A DNA stretch of 64,000 nucleotides from Tieghemostelium lacteum (taxonomy: Eukaryota > Evosea > Eumycetozoa > Dictyosteliales > Raperosteliaceae). Below are positions 25,401 to 37,294 of this stretch, one piece after another. The translations under genes were made by a program, and so were the position numbers. Where the stretch lies: positions 782,735 to 846,734 of the forward strand of contig LODT01000028.1 in NCBI GenBank assembly GCA_001606155.1. Direction: 5' to 3'. Numbering within the stretch: position 1 is the first letter of the stretch; each line of letters starts with the position of its first letter. The notes under the pieces are model-generated. The model made no database searches, had not been told where the DNA came from, and saw only the letters and a program-made list of their open reading frames with translations.

Positions 25401-28400
25401 TATATTCAAATGTAAATCACTTCCAAAGTCTTACATTAAAGAATATCTCATCTATCAAGAGCATTTCAATTGTTTGAGATTCCTTCATTATCTCTATGAC
25501 GATTTCAACAATAAGAACAACAGTCCAAACATTCAATTCAACAAATGGGTTCTCTACACCAGAACATCATTGATATTCCATAGATTGAAAGATAATGAGT
25601 ACATTGATGCATTCTATCAGATTCTCGCAAAGAACATCAGTCCAACCATCAGTAAAGACACTTTGAAAATCATTCAACTCCACACTATAGATTCAACTAA
25701 CAAGTGTAATGATGAAATGAAATCATTCAAGGAGTCTAAAACTCAAAATATCTTGATGGTATTTGCAGATTTAACATTAGTCAATCAGAACCAGATCAAT
25801 TACATTCTGGAATCATTTGATAACACTTATAATAAGATTATGATTATTGTTTGTCATTTCCCACCAGAATACTCAATTTACAATCAATCCAAGATTCACT
25901 CTATTTTCCTCAACAATACTGAATACCTCTACATTGATTCATTTGGTATTAATGTTGATTCTTCTATTACTGAATCCTCTGCAAAGTTGGTGAATCAAGA
26001 TATCAGAAGTTGGGTTGCACAAGCATATGGTATTGAAGTTAAAGTCAATCAAGAATCTCTATTCCAATCATTCAAATCCATGTTTTATGAGCATCTTCGT
26101 ACCATCTCACAAGAACTCATTTATATCCCAGGGCCACTCATGAGAGGTGTTCCACAAATGAAGGGTAACGAACAGATATTCTACAACAACAATTTGAAGA
26201 GATATGAATTGGTTGAGGGTATCTTTAAAAAGAATGAAGTTTGGGTTTACCAAATCATTGACCAATTTGTTAAAAATTGGGGTTCTAAGAATATCTTGAA
26301 TGAAATCATCACCAATATCTCAACTCTCATCAATACTGGTCGTTTGGTTAGATCTTTCATTGACTCTATAAAAGATTCGTTGACATCTTATTTCTATCCT
26401 GTAATAAGTCAAATCTATAAAATGATGTTCAATTATAGATGCTATTTAGAATTGGAGAACATTCAACCACAATCATCAGAACAAGAATTAGTAAGTCTTT
26501 TCATTGGTAGTATTAAACTACCAAAGATCTCAGAGAATATAACACAGAGATTTGAGCCAATTAAACTACTTCCACCTCTATTCCCATTCCAAATTGCCAA
26601 GTTACCTCTATATGACTCCATTTCTCTTGTCTATGATAATTATTTCAATGCATTCATTAACTCTGTAAAGATGAAGTTACAAAAAGAGGTACAAGAGAAG
26701 TTTGAAGAGTTTATTAAAACAAGACCAATTAATGTTCTCAATGATTTCTTGGCTAACCAAAACGATTTCAACAATAGTTTCAGATTTGATTATCTGACTA
26801 GAACAATGAAGATTGAAGAGAATCTATTTAGATTACTTAGTAATCTCCTGTTAAATCTTAACCAGGTAAAGACTAATTCAGTCACACAATTCTTTGTCAC
26901 TAACTATTTCTACAGTCACTTGGTATTGTTCATTCGTTCTATAATATATCCAGTTATCAACCTGAAAAGAGATTCTACAGTTGAGTCACATAAACACATA
27001 AAGAATGAATTTATCAAAAATCTTGATCATTCCATTGTAAGTTCTTACAATGATACCAAGAAACTCAAGAGTCAATTAATATTGAACTCATTCAATGCAC
27101 TAGGATCATTCATTGAAAGAATATTGGATAGTGATGAAGTAAACATTGATGATGTTGTTGAATGGATGACTGCAACAAGAGAAATGCTCAATAGATCACC
27201 TATCGAATCAACTCTTTTGAATATCTCTGATATCAAGGAAACTAAAGAAACCAAAGATCTAATTGAACAACACAAGAGAACTGCCATCAGAATCAGTTCT
27301 CTCTACCACATTTTCCTCTTCATCAGCAGTAACTTTGAGAAATCACATTTCATTCCAGTTATCAAATCACTAAAACACATCAAATATCATGATTCTCTTT
27401 CTGAACAAAGTATCATTCTTCTTCTCAGCCAACTTCTCAACCTCAACAAACAACTTTCACTTGAGAAACCAGGTCTTTCAATCAGTCTTGAGGTAATCTT
27501 GGATATCATTGAACCATTGGCATTGATGAAGAATGAATCAAATCTCAATGAATTCTTACAACTCTGCAATGGAATTGACCAACTTCCAAATGGAATGAAA
27601 GTACCACCAATTCCAATTGGATGGTATACCAGTATCCTCTCAATTCATTTACAAAAGTACAGAAACAAAGTAAACGAATTATCTTCTAAAATATTCTTTG
27701 GAACTGGAATTTTGGAATTTGTCACTCCAAATTCATTATCCAACAACAAAATCATTGATGATTTCATCAATTGTTCACTTCCACCAACTCATAAATCATC
27801 TAAACTCGCTGATTGTCTCTATTACCTCTATCTTGTTGAATATCAAGATTCCAAGAAGAAGCTAACAATCATTGATGCAATTGAAGAGAGAACCAAACAA
27901 CTTACTGGTTACAACTACGATAGAGCCCATAATTTACCAATGAAAATCAATACCATTGCTCTTGAGACTTGGTTAATTGAAACATTCTGTGAAATGTTAT
28001 CAAGAGAAGGTAAATCAAATGAAATTCTCAACAATAGAGATTTCACAATACTTTTGAAATCAATATTTAAAGTTGGATTGGGATCAAACAATACTCCAAC
28101 AATGGAATATCAAAACAGAAATAACCAGTTACTCTTTATCAATAAGATTGCTGATCAACAAATTCTCTTTAAACTACTTCAAGATAAAGCCTTCCTCGAT
28201 GAATTCTCTCTTGATAACTTGCACTTGAATAACAATATCAATGACAGCAACCAACACAGTCTTCCATTTGTCTATCTCGAAGGAAATATTCATTTATCAT
28301 TCTTCATGAAAGTTAAAACCACACTTTCAACAACACCTCTAAATATGACTACTTTGGTAAATGAAACTGCAACTCCAATTCTCAAAGGACTCTTCAGATC

Positions 28401-31400
28401 ATCCATGTTCATTCTTCTCTACCAAGATTACATTGCTGGTAAAATTCTCACTCCTTACCAAAACATTCTTGCTGACAAGGCTTTGAAAACTCATTTCCAA
28501 CTTGACCCAGTTTTGAGAATCTACGAAAAAATCATCAACAATTCATTTGGAGATAATATATTTGATGATATTCTCAAAAGAGATGTAAACAAGAGTAAAG
28601 ATGATACAACAATGTCACATATGATTATTAATTTTGTTGCAATGTCACTTGGTTCCAATGATAAATCTTATCTCTTCAATCTCACAAGAGATCCATGGAA
28701 GGTTTGCAGTCAGTACTTCCCAGCTTGTGATGTTGGACACATGTTCAGAGACTGTGGTATGAGACATAATGAAAAAGATATCACACAAACAATGGGTTGT
28801 AATATTCAAAAGAAATATATTGTATCATCAACAAGTTGGTCAATATTCGCTTACACTGTCAGTGTTTATCCTGAACATTTGGCTAGATTCAATAATGATC
28901 AACTTCATTTCTCTTCTCAATTGGATAACAAGACTTCAATCAATGCATTGATTTCCTATGTATTTGAAAGAGGATTCTATTCAATTGTTGATGTCAAAAA
29001 CAATCCTGAAAACATTAAGCTCCATGTTGAACCATGTCACTTCCTCTCAGAATTCATCTATGAAGTTTGGAAACACTCTTACGAAACCAACAACCCAGCA
29101 ATGAAATCATTCTTTACAGCAGATAAAGATGCATTGGCATATGAAAACCAAATTCTAATTCCTATCATTAACAAACTCTATATCGAGTATCCAGTTAAGA
29201 GTGCACATCTCATTAACATGATTGAAAAACAATCTGTTAAACATGCCAACTATCTCAAGATTAGACATGAGATGACCAAGGTTTACAACTCACCAATCTA
29301 CTCATTCAAATTCATTAAGGATTATATTTCATCATTCAATGATCCTAAATTGAAAAACCTCAATTTCTTCTTAAATCAAGTAGATATGGTTTGCATCTCC
29401 ACTCAATTCCCTTATCTAATCAATTTCTTGAAACTCTTCTTCCAACATTTCAGAGACCGTCTCACTCAAGACCATATTAACTGGACCTTCATGCAAGTGT
29501 ATAATTACCTCATTGAACAAAACTATGAAAATATCTCATCTTTGGCCTCATTGAAACATTCTTGGGATAAATTAAAGATTTCATGGGAAAAAGTTACCAA
29601 ACAAATTCAAGAACTGAGAGTTGCATGTGAAGCACAAGAATCACCACAAATTAAAGATGATACTCCTATATCTGCATTCTTACCTCTTATCGAGGGAAGT
29701 AATGGTGCCATTATTGACACATTAGATACTTGGATGAATAAAACTCAAGAAGAGTGCTTGAATCTCTTGGATGATATAGATATGGAACCACTTTCAGATC
29801 CACTCAGAAAGATTATTGGTGGACTTCAACCAGATGTTTCCAAACATGATATCACTGATATACCAATGGAATATGGTGACAACTTCTTGTTGATTGGTTC
29901 AGATTTCACCCCAGAAACATTCCAATCCTATCTCATCAAGAATATCTCACACTACCAACACTTTGAAAGAGATAAATTCCGTCCAAATCTCAGTAAGATT
30001 CAAACCAAGATGATTGTATCCTACATGTCTGGAAAGATCAATGCAACTGGTCAATTGAAATCATTCAAGAATAAATTCCCATTCAAGAAACAGGTGGCAA
30101 TTCATATCAAGGATAAGAAACCAGAGTCAAAAGTTCAAGATAAAGTTCCACAGTCCATTAAAGATCTTCAATCTATCATTGAACAAGTAAATGTATTATT
30201 CTACAAGAAAGACTCTGATCAACAAACATTGATAAAACTATTATCATTGTGCAAGAATCACGATATTCTTGATGATGTTGCTCGTTATCTAGGAAGAACA
30301 TGCAACAAGATCAACAATGAAAAAGAGGATCCAAATCCCGACATTAACATTGTAGAGTACACTGGTGAATCTAATCTATCAAGAGAAATTGTTCACACTC
30401 TAAAACAAATTCCATTGAAATCACTCTTGAAAGTCTGTGATCTCATCATTGATGAATACCTCTCTTGCGGATATCTTTACAGTAATTTGATTCCAGAATT
30501 CACCAATCAATTGAACCAACAATATAAAACTCATTTCACAGATTTGAAGAACAACATGGTCTCTGAGTTCTATCAAGGACAAATGACTCAAGAAAAATTG
30601 AAAATCTTTATTGAATTCCTTAAGAAGATTCTCACCAAATTCACATCTAATGAATCAATTCAATCTATCAAGGTCAACATCAATGGTTTGTTTTATGATA
30701 AAGTAAATGAATATATTTTGGAAATCTGTCAATCAATACCCAATCCATTCAAACACACTGATATCCAATCAATGTGTGAAAAGAAGATGCCAATGTCAGT
30801 CTATCCTCTCTTTTTGAGATCTATTCATGAAGTGCTCTCAGTTGCTCTATCTCAATTTGAAGAAACTGAAAAATCCACACCTTACAAGGAACCATACACT
30901 AGTGATGTACATAACTATGAAAACACTCAAGATCAAGATGAAGAGCAAGTAGATGAAGAAAATGGTCAAGAACAAAACAACAATCAAGAACATGACCAAA
31001 GTGAAGACCAACAAGCTAACTATCAAGAAGAAGAAGAGATTGAAAAAGACTTGAATATTGATATTCTAGGTTACCATAATAATGAAAAAGATGATGACGA
31101 TGATGATGATGATGAAAATCAACAAAATGAAGAAGACCATCACCTCTCTCCTCTGGATATAACCTATGGTACATTCTCTCTCAGATCAATTCAACCTCTA
31201 GCTAAAGATTTTCCAAACTTCCGTCACTGCATTTACAATTGGATTAGATATATGCCTGAATTTGACAATCTATTGGCTGTAAATATCAAAGGTCAATTAG
31301 AAAGATTACAAAACTATCTTATTCTATTCAGAAAGAAATCACAAAGTACCAAACATCTGACTCCTATCGATGTTGAAAAATTAGATACACAATTTGGATT

Positions 31401-33820
31401 AGATACACCAATTTTCAGTCACTCTGATCCTGTGGAAACTATGATTACTTACCTTGATGCCATCTCTAATATTGACCAGACCACTAAAGAATATTACAAT
31501 TGGAGTATCAGAACACATTGTAAGACTTGTAAAACATCATTTGATCATATGAATATCAAATTAGCAGTATCTCCATTCTCAGTTGCCAAACAAGGGGACA
31601 ACTCTCTTTCTGATATCTTCACCAAGAAAATCAATTTCAAATCAATCAACCATCACCCAGCATGTAAACACACTCCAACCATTGAAATTCTTTCACTTCC
31701 AAGATACCTATTCGTCCCAATCAATAGAATTGAATCAAGAGATATCCACAACAGAGTACCAGTAGTCAATGACACAAGAATTGATTTGAATGAAAACATT
31801 TTCATTCCAGCAACACTAAAGAACAAGAACAATTCTTATTCAATTAATGGAGTCATGGTATGTACTTTATTTATTCCTTATTTTACAATTACATAATATA
31901 TTATTAACACTCTAATTATAGTCAATTGAAGAAAATGAACTTTTCACAATTAAAATCAAAAAAGATAACATGTTTGTAAGATGCTCAAATAGAAGCAATA
32001 ACATTGTAATTGATGAAAATCACCATAACTTTACTCAATGTGAAACAAATTGTGTAATGGTTGTTTTGAAATTAGAAACAAGTTATTATGATGAAAATCA
32101 AAGAGAAGATTTAGTTGTTGATGATAACCAACGATATGTTGATGAAATTGATGATTCTCCTTTAGATAACCCAGTTGTTAAAACACCTAAACCACAACAG
32201 CAAGGTCTGCCAATAGGAGTGCAAATTGAACAACCTCCTAAATCCAATATTCAAAATTTCCGTCACCCTGTCATCCAGAATCAATCTCACTATTCACAAC
32301 AAAATTTCAATATTGGTTTCAATAATCCAAAGATGCAACAAAATATAGTTCCACCACAACAACAGCAGCAACAGCAACAACAACAGCAACAACAACAACA
32401 ACAGCAACAGCAACAACAAGATGTGAAACAAATTCCAACAATGCCTACCTATAAACCACCTACACCACAATTACAACAAAAGGTAGAGAAATCAAATATA
32501 GTTGGTGAAAATTCCTCAGCCAAAGATATCCTCATGAGTAAGTTAGCTGATTTGTCATTGAGTAAGCCTATAGCAAAAACAAATCCAACTCCAATACAAC
32601 AAGAAGTTAAACCTTTGCCAATCAACAAACCTCCTACAACTACAACCACAACAACTTCTGGGGTCAACAACCCAATTATACCAATTAACAAACCTCCACA
32701 AACTACCACTACAACTACAACAACTTCTGGTATCAATATCCCAACAATGCCAATCAACAAACCACCACAAACTACGACTACTAGTTCTCCTGTCTATCAA
32801 CCTACTCCTGTAACTCCCCCAAGTACACCATCACCAAATCCAATACCAACATCTCCTCTAACTGGTAGTTATGGTATTGGTTCTTCTGTTAATAATCCAT
32901 TAACCAAATCAGTGAACGATGATGTTACTCTTGGTGTAACCAATGTGCCATCTCCTAATTCTCAAGTCACTGCAAGTGGTATTGTTAAATCCAAAGCTGA
33001 GTTACAAGTTATCTATGATAAAGGACCAAAAGAGTGGATAAATACTCTAAAACTACCAGAAACATCTAAACAACAGTTAATCAAATCACTAGAGGCCAAT
33101 AATATTAGTGATTTCATTTCACTCTTCAGATCAACTCCAACTGATTGGGAAAAACTAGTACCTGCACTTGCTGTCAGAAATATCTTGTTAAAGTTTGTTG
33201 AAAATCTCAAGAAATCATTCCTTGATCAAGGTGTCATCACAGAACTCAATTTACTCGCTGGATCAGGTGTAGTAAAAACAAAAGAACAACTTCAAGAGAT
33301 ATTCGATGGAGGTGTCATTCAATGGATTAACACTTTGAAATTTGGTCAAAAATCCAAAGATGAGATTATCAGTGCACTGGAATCATCAGAATTGACTGAT
33401 TTCTTCTTCCTCTTCAATTTCACACAATGGAATGTTTTATTCCCAATTGAGAGCAAGAGAAATATTCTTACTGGATTCGTAGAAAAACTCAAACAACAAT
33501 TCATCCAAGCCTCTGTCTTTACAATTGATGATTTAATTTCAAGTCCAATTACCAAATCCAAAGAAGAATTAGAAAAAATCTATAATAATGGTTCAATTGC
33601 ATGGATCAATTTATTCCACATGACCGAAAGATCTAAACTTGATCTCAACAACATAATAGTTTCACAAGGCATTGAAGATTTTCTCTTTACATTGAACTAT
33701 ACTGATTGGGATATCATCCCATCTGTCAATATTAGATCTATCATTTTACAACATCTTGGAAAATTGAAATCAGCATTCATCTCTCATGGTATCATTGACC
33801 CAGATGATTTAGTATTTTAA
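16459..33820 (+). CDS. RNF213: RNF213/mysterin-like giant AAA+ protein, copy A
   Basis: Three exons (16459-17360, 17433-31857, 31922-33820) give about 5741 residues. Order: Gln/Asn-rich leader (1-200); helical arm (~200-1500); AAA+ region with P-loops GVSGSGKS (1544), GDTGVGKT (1930, Walker B VVFIDE ending at E2155) and GPPGCSKT (2429, Walker B HFDE, E2509). The stretches LSNKMLDAAKANR and LPWLNRFEKYYL are diagnostic of RNF213. An E3-shell-like helical module follows (~3060-4300) with CDVGHMFRDCG at 4066, where RNF213 has its RZ finger. There is no RING. Then come a helical segment (~4540-4800), an acidic stretch, a USP-like domain without catalytic residues (~4884-5180; CKTC at 4997), a Gln/Thr/Pro linker and three ~90-residue repeats (5459-5741). 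RNF213 ubiquitinates bacterial lipopolysaccharide and coats lipid droplets in animals; the function here is inferred from homology. Confidence 0.9.
30477..30934 (+). repeat. Segment of copy A nearly identical to 60011-60467 in copy C
   Basis: Codes for YSNLIPEFTNQLNQQY through HNYENTQD. The matching stretch in copy C (opposite strand) differs at only a few bases by eye, whereas flanking copy A and C sequences are clearly more diverged or not aligned. This points to recent sequence transfer between the genes. Confidence 0.8.
32357..32419 (+). repeat. CAA/CAG repeat, 21-residue polyglutamine
   Basis: Twenty-one consecutive Gln codons mixing CAA and CAG in exon 3 of copy A, within the disordered linker before the tail repeats. 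Mixed codons suggest moderate stability. Such tracts are common in dictyostelid proteins. Confidence 0.9.
32970..33810 (+). repeat. Three tandem ~90-residue protein repeats in copy A tail
   Basis: Each unit follows the pattern K(S/T)K-x-(E/Q)L, a Gly then W(I/V)N, SK, DF-x-x-(L/F), W, RNIL or RSII, LK-x-x-F and a final (G/S)-(I/V). The units begin near VKSKAELQVIYDKG, VVKTKEQLQEIFDGG and ITKSKEELEKIYNNG. Copies B and C carry the same three units. The units are mostly helical by composition; I do not recognise them as a known family. Confidence 0.85.
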
Positions 33821-34165
33821 ATTTAAAAAATAAAATTAGAACTCCATTCAAACAAATAAATATTTTAGTAGTCATTTTAAATTATCTATACTTAAATAAC
33901 TTTTCAATATTTAAAATTAATACAAACCTGTTTTAGAATTGGATGGGTCCACGTATATCTCAGACAAAACAATAAAGTAATTCTAGCACACAAAACCTCT
34001 ACTCTACTAAACTTTTAAATAGCACACACACAGTCTTACAATCACAGTCTACAAATCAAGATCCTGGGGAAATACTCCTTTGGAAATCACACACTCCCTC
34101 TCTCTCTTTAGTTAAGTACATGTACTGCTTTTGCTAATGCTTGGATATCTCTTTCAGGAAGAGGT
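33821..34165. other. Convergent intergenic region, copy A / S28 peptidase
   Basis: AT-rich 3' flanks. On the minus strand, 34112-34171 reads KPLPERDIQALAKAVHVLN then stop, in a frame shifted relative to the annotated peptidase end, and may be its original C-terminus. Nothing else seen. Confidence 0.4.
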
Positions 34166-35632
34166 TTATTCTAGCCATGTTGAAAATATAGATAATGTTT
34201 CATTACGGACTTCAAAGAGATTATTTGGTTCAGAACATCCACCTGGACATCCACGTAAATCTACACAATGACCACAGTTTTCACAAGTTACTACAAATAA
34301 TGGTTCAGTTGCATATTCTTCATGAAGTATAGAGCTACGAGACCATGGATCTTGACTTCCTTCAGTGAAAATGATATTAGTTCCAGCAGTGTGGTTACCA
34401 CCATAATAATAGTTTACAGCTTCTGTATCAGGCCACAATTGTGAGCCGTCTTTTAGCAATCCAAATACCTGTAGACAATGATCTTTATGATATGTCATGT
34501 TTACAAATGATGATCTAATACTACCTGAAGATGGTGCATTTTGGAAGTATCCAAATTCAGTGCAAACTATATAATTTAAATATATTAGGAATCAATTAAG
34601 AGTGATAGAGTTGTGTAGAATAAACATACCTTGATACCACCATTGTCTATCTGCTTTTTCAATGTCATGAGTGGTATTTTGTTGCCATGAAGTAGCATAT
34701 TCAGCAGGAGTACCTAAATAGACACCCCATACATTAGCAGTATAATTGGCATAGGTTGCCAACATATCTCCATTGTTGTTCATTGCGTTAATTAGTGGTA
34801 AACATAACTGATCATGGAAACCGTATTGAATACCTTCAGCCATACTATCAGCTAACCAATAGAAAAAGTCACCATCCTCAACAAGAGTTTGTGCATTAAA
34901 CATGGTTTTAATTTTCAAACCATTACCAGAAAGTACATAGAGTTCAGCAGTTTTAGTAACCAATCTCAAGGCATCTGCACAGTCATTACCTGCAGAATGT
35001 GCAACCCATTCATCAAATGCTGTGAAATCCAAAATGGCATTCACTACACCGCTACTGGCTAAAGCACCCACTGTAATGTGAGGGAATTTCAATCTAAACC
35101 AAGCTGAAAGGGCACCACTGTAGCTGCCTCCAATGGTTATAATCTTTCCATTGAAATTGGTAATGTTTTGGGCAAAGTCCAAAACAAAATTTGCCAAATC
35201 ATTTAGAGCCTGTTGAGAGGTGAGGAATTTGAGGTTCTCTGTAGAGAGGTCTTGGAAAGGTGAAGAGTTTCCATAGTATCTATGTTCAAGTGTAACAATC
35301 AATGCACCTAAAGCCTCTGCATAGATAACAGTAGCATCTTGCTGAGAAGATGGTGGTCCACTAACAGGACCTTCACCATTTATATATAAAATAATAGGAC
35401 CACCTTTATTGTAGTTATAGTATAAGTCATTATACCAATATCTCTGTGCGAATGTTCTCTGATCTTGTTCATCATAGTGATTCAATATCTGATTATACCA
35501 GTAGTATTGTGTAATATTAGGATTAGATTCAATAGATTGTTTTTTTGGGAATGGTAAAGGCCAAGCATTACAATAACAACTAATCAATCCCAAAATCAAT
35601 AATAATAATAGGAATGGTCTAGTGATCATCAT
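34166..35632 (-). CDS. Serine carboxypeptidase, family S28
   Basis: Secreted or lysosomal prolyl-carboxypeptidase-like enzyme cleaving after proline. Exons 34630-35632 and 34166-34566, with intron 34567-34629 (GTATGT...ATATAG); the join restores WWYQVCTEFGYFQ, an S28 hallmark. 467 residues. I chose the ATG at 35632 because it places a signal peptide (MMITRPFLLLLLILGLI, then CNAW) at the N-terminus; the upstream in-frame ATG at 35698 adds a Lys-rich stretch unlike a leader. Nucleophile S170 is in GGSYSGALSAW; the acid is in SQDPWS and the His in NCGHCVDL. Several Cys (CENCGHC, CPGGC) suggest disulfides. In a phagotroph this is likely a phagosomal digestive enzyme. Divergent from the neighbouring cytidylyltransferase gene. 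Confidence 0.9.
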
Positions 35633-35916
35633 ATCTCTCTGATTATAGATTTTTATAAAATAATTTTTTTTGAATTTTTTTTTTTTAATCAAACTCAAAA
35701 AAAATTAAGTGTACCTAGATTGAGATAATTAATAAATATTTATAAATAAAACTTTTTTTTAATATAGCTGTATTTTATTTATTGTAACACAGCAATAATT
35801 GAAAAATAATTTATTTTTTTTTTATTTTTTTAGAGAGTTTGAAATTTGAGTTGAGATTTTTTTTGGTGTGTGATTCTTGATTACTTTTTTTTTATCTATA
35901 GATAGAAAATTTAAAA

Positions 35917-36915
35917 ATGACAAAAAATAAAAGAAAGTCAATTGAAAGAAAAGATAAAGATAATAGAAAAAAGAATGGTGATAATAGTAAAAAAGAAGAT
36001 AAGAAAATTAAATTAGATAAACAAGAGACTACTACAACTACAAATAATAATAATAATAATAAGGAGAAAGATAAAGTTGAAGAAGAATATGTAGATCCTA
36101 ATAAGAAAATTAGGGTTTATGCAGATGGTATATATGATCTATTCCATTTTGGGCATGCCAGATCATTACAACAGGCTAAATTACTATTTAACAATACTTA
36201 TCTGATAGTTGGTGTTTGTAATGATGAAGATACACATAAACTAAAGGGTAAGACTGTAATGAACAGTCTAGAGAGAGCTGAATCTCTTAGACATTGTAAA
36301 TGGGTGGATGAGGTCGTTGAAAACGCACCTTGGATAGTCACACAAGAGTTTATAGACAAACATCAAATTGATTTTGTAGCTCATGGTGAAGATTTGTGTT
36401 TGGATAAAGAGGGTAATGATGTCTACCAATTCGTAAAAGATCAAGGAAAGTTCAAGACTATAAAGAGAACTGACGGTATATCTACCAGTGATATTATTCT
36501 GAGAATTGTAAAAGACTACGATAGTTATGTAAAGAGAAATCTCGCAAGAGGATACACAGGCAAACAAATGAATGTCGGTGTGTTTAAAGAGAACAGTTTA
36601 AAAGTTGAAGAGAAAATTGAAAAGTTTAAAACCTCACTAAAAGACAGACTTGACCAGTTTAAAGTTTGGTCAGATTCTACAGAGTTTAACATTGTCAATT
36701 TCCTTCAAAAGTTTTCTAATAGAATCCCATGGGACAAGATTAAAAACAAGTCACCTACAACCATGGTAGATCTCAATGAAGACCCATTATCACCTGATAC
36801 TATTGACATTCTAAATAGTGGTCCAAATAGCTCTGGCTTCTTGGATGATTTTCTACAACCTAATGATGATCAAGAAGAAAATGAAGAAGGTATTCAATTT
36901 GATCATGATGAATAA
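35917..36915 (+). CDS. PCYT1: CTP:phosphocholine cytidylyltransferase
   Basis: Rate-limiting enzyme of the Kennedy pathway: CTP + phosphocholine gives CDP-choline for phosphatidylcholine synthesis. Single exon, 332 residues. A Lys-rich N-terminus (possible nuclear localisation signal) and a Thr/Asn run precede the catalytic domain. This starts at [20 protein letters not shown] with the nucleotidyltransferase HxGH motif at residues 77-80, and includes [11 protein letters not shown] and the second signature [11 protein letters not shown]. After it come an amphipathic helical region ([20 protein letters not shown]) that in the family binds membrane and controls activity, then an acidic Asp/Glu-rich end. 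It is choline rather than ethanolamine type because it has one catalytic domain. Confidence 0.93.
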   Translation: MTKNKRKSIERKDKDNRKKNGDNSKKEDKKIKLDKQETTTTTNNNNNNKEKDKVEEEYVDPNKKIRVYADGIYDLFHFGHARSLQQAKLLFNNTYLIVGVCNDEDTHKLKGKTVMNSLERAESLRHCKWVDEVVENAPWIVTQEFIDKHQIDFVAHGEDLCLDKEGNDVYQFVKDQGKFKTIKRTDGISTSDIILRIVKDYDSYVKRNLARGYTGKQMNVGVFKENSLKVEEKIEKFKTSLKDRLDQFKVWSDSTEFNIVNFLQKFSNRIPWDKIKNKSPTTMVDLNEDPLSPDTIDILNSGPNSSGFLDDFLQPNDDQEENEEGIQFDHDE

Positions 36916-37294
36916 TCCTAAATACCAAACCATCCAAACTATTATTGTATTTTATTTTTTAAATATCCCTCTCCTCTATATTTTTCTTCTGAATAAACCC
37001 TTAATATAATATATTAACCCACACACTCATTCATTTTTCCTATTTTGATCAAAAAACATAAGATGAACCTGGTAAAATTGTTCTATTTCTGTGTTGGTAT
37101 TTTAAATGAATGTCAAATTTTACCAGTGTTAACCTGGTAAGAAATTAAAAATATCTTTTGTTGATTTTTAAAAATCTAATGGGTTTTTTCATAATTTTAA
37201 AAAATATAAAAAGAACAAAATGGAATCGATAGCAATTGTATAAGACAATTATAAATACACTAAAATATATATATTAAAATTAAATAATTAAAAA
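36916..37294. other. Intergenic region, cytidylyltransferase to CRAL-TRIO gene
   Basis: AT-rich tandem spacer. It contains the inverted repeat at 37069-37126 and a direct repeat AACCTGGTAA at 37066-37075 and 37131-37140. No ORF seen. Confidence 0.5.
37069..37126. repeat. Inverted repeat, 11-bp arms
   Basis: Arms CTGGTAAAATT (37069-37079) and AATTTTACCAG (37116-37126) are perfect complements separated by 36 bp. They lie about 170-225 bp upstream of the CRAL-TRIO gene start. Possible hairpin in the RNA, bound regulatory site, or chance. Confidence 0.5.

Noticed and set aside
32449-32800. Minus-strand Val/Ser-rich ORFs opposite the Thr/Pro linker of copy A
   Set aside because: Composition is the mirror of the low-complexity coding strand.
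35698-35698. Upstream ATG of the S28 peptidase
   Set aside because: It adds a Lys-rich stretch before the signal peptide and lies in a T/A-run leader; the ATG at 35632 fits a secreted enzyme.
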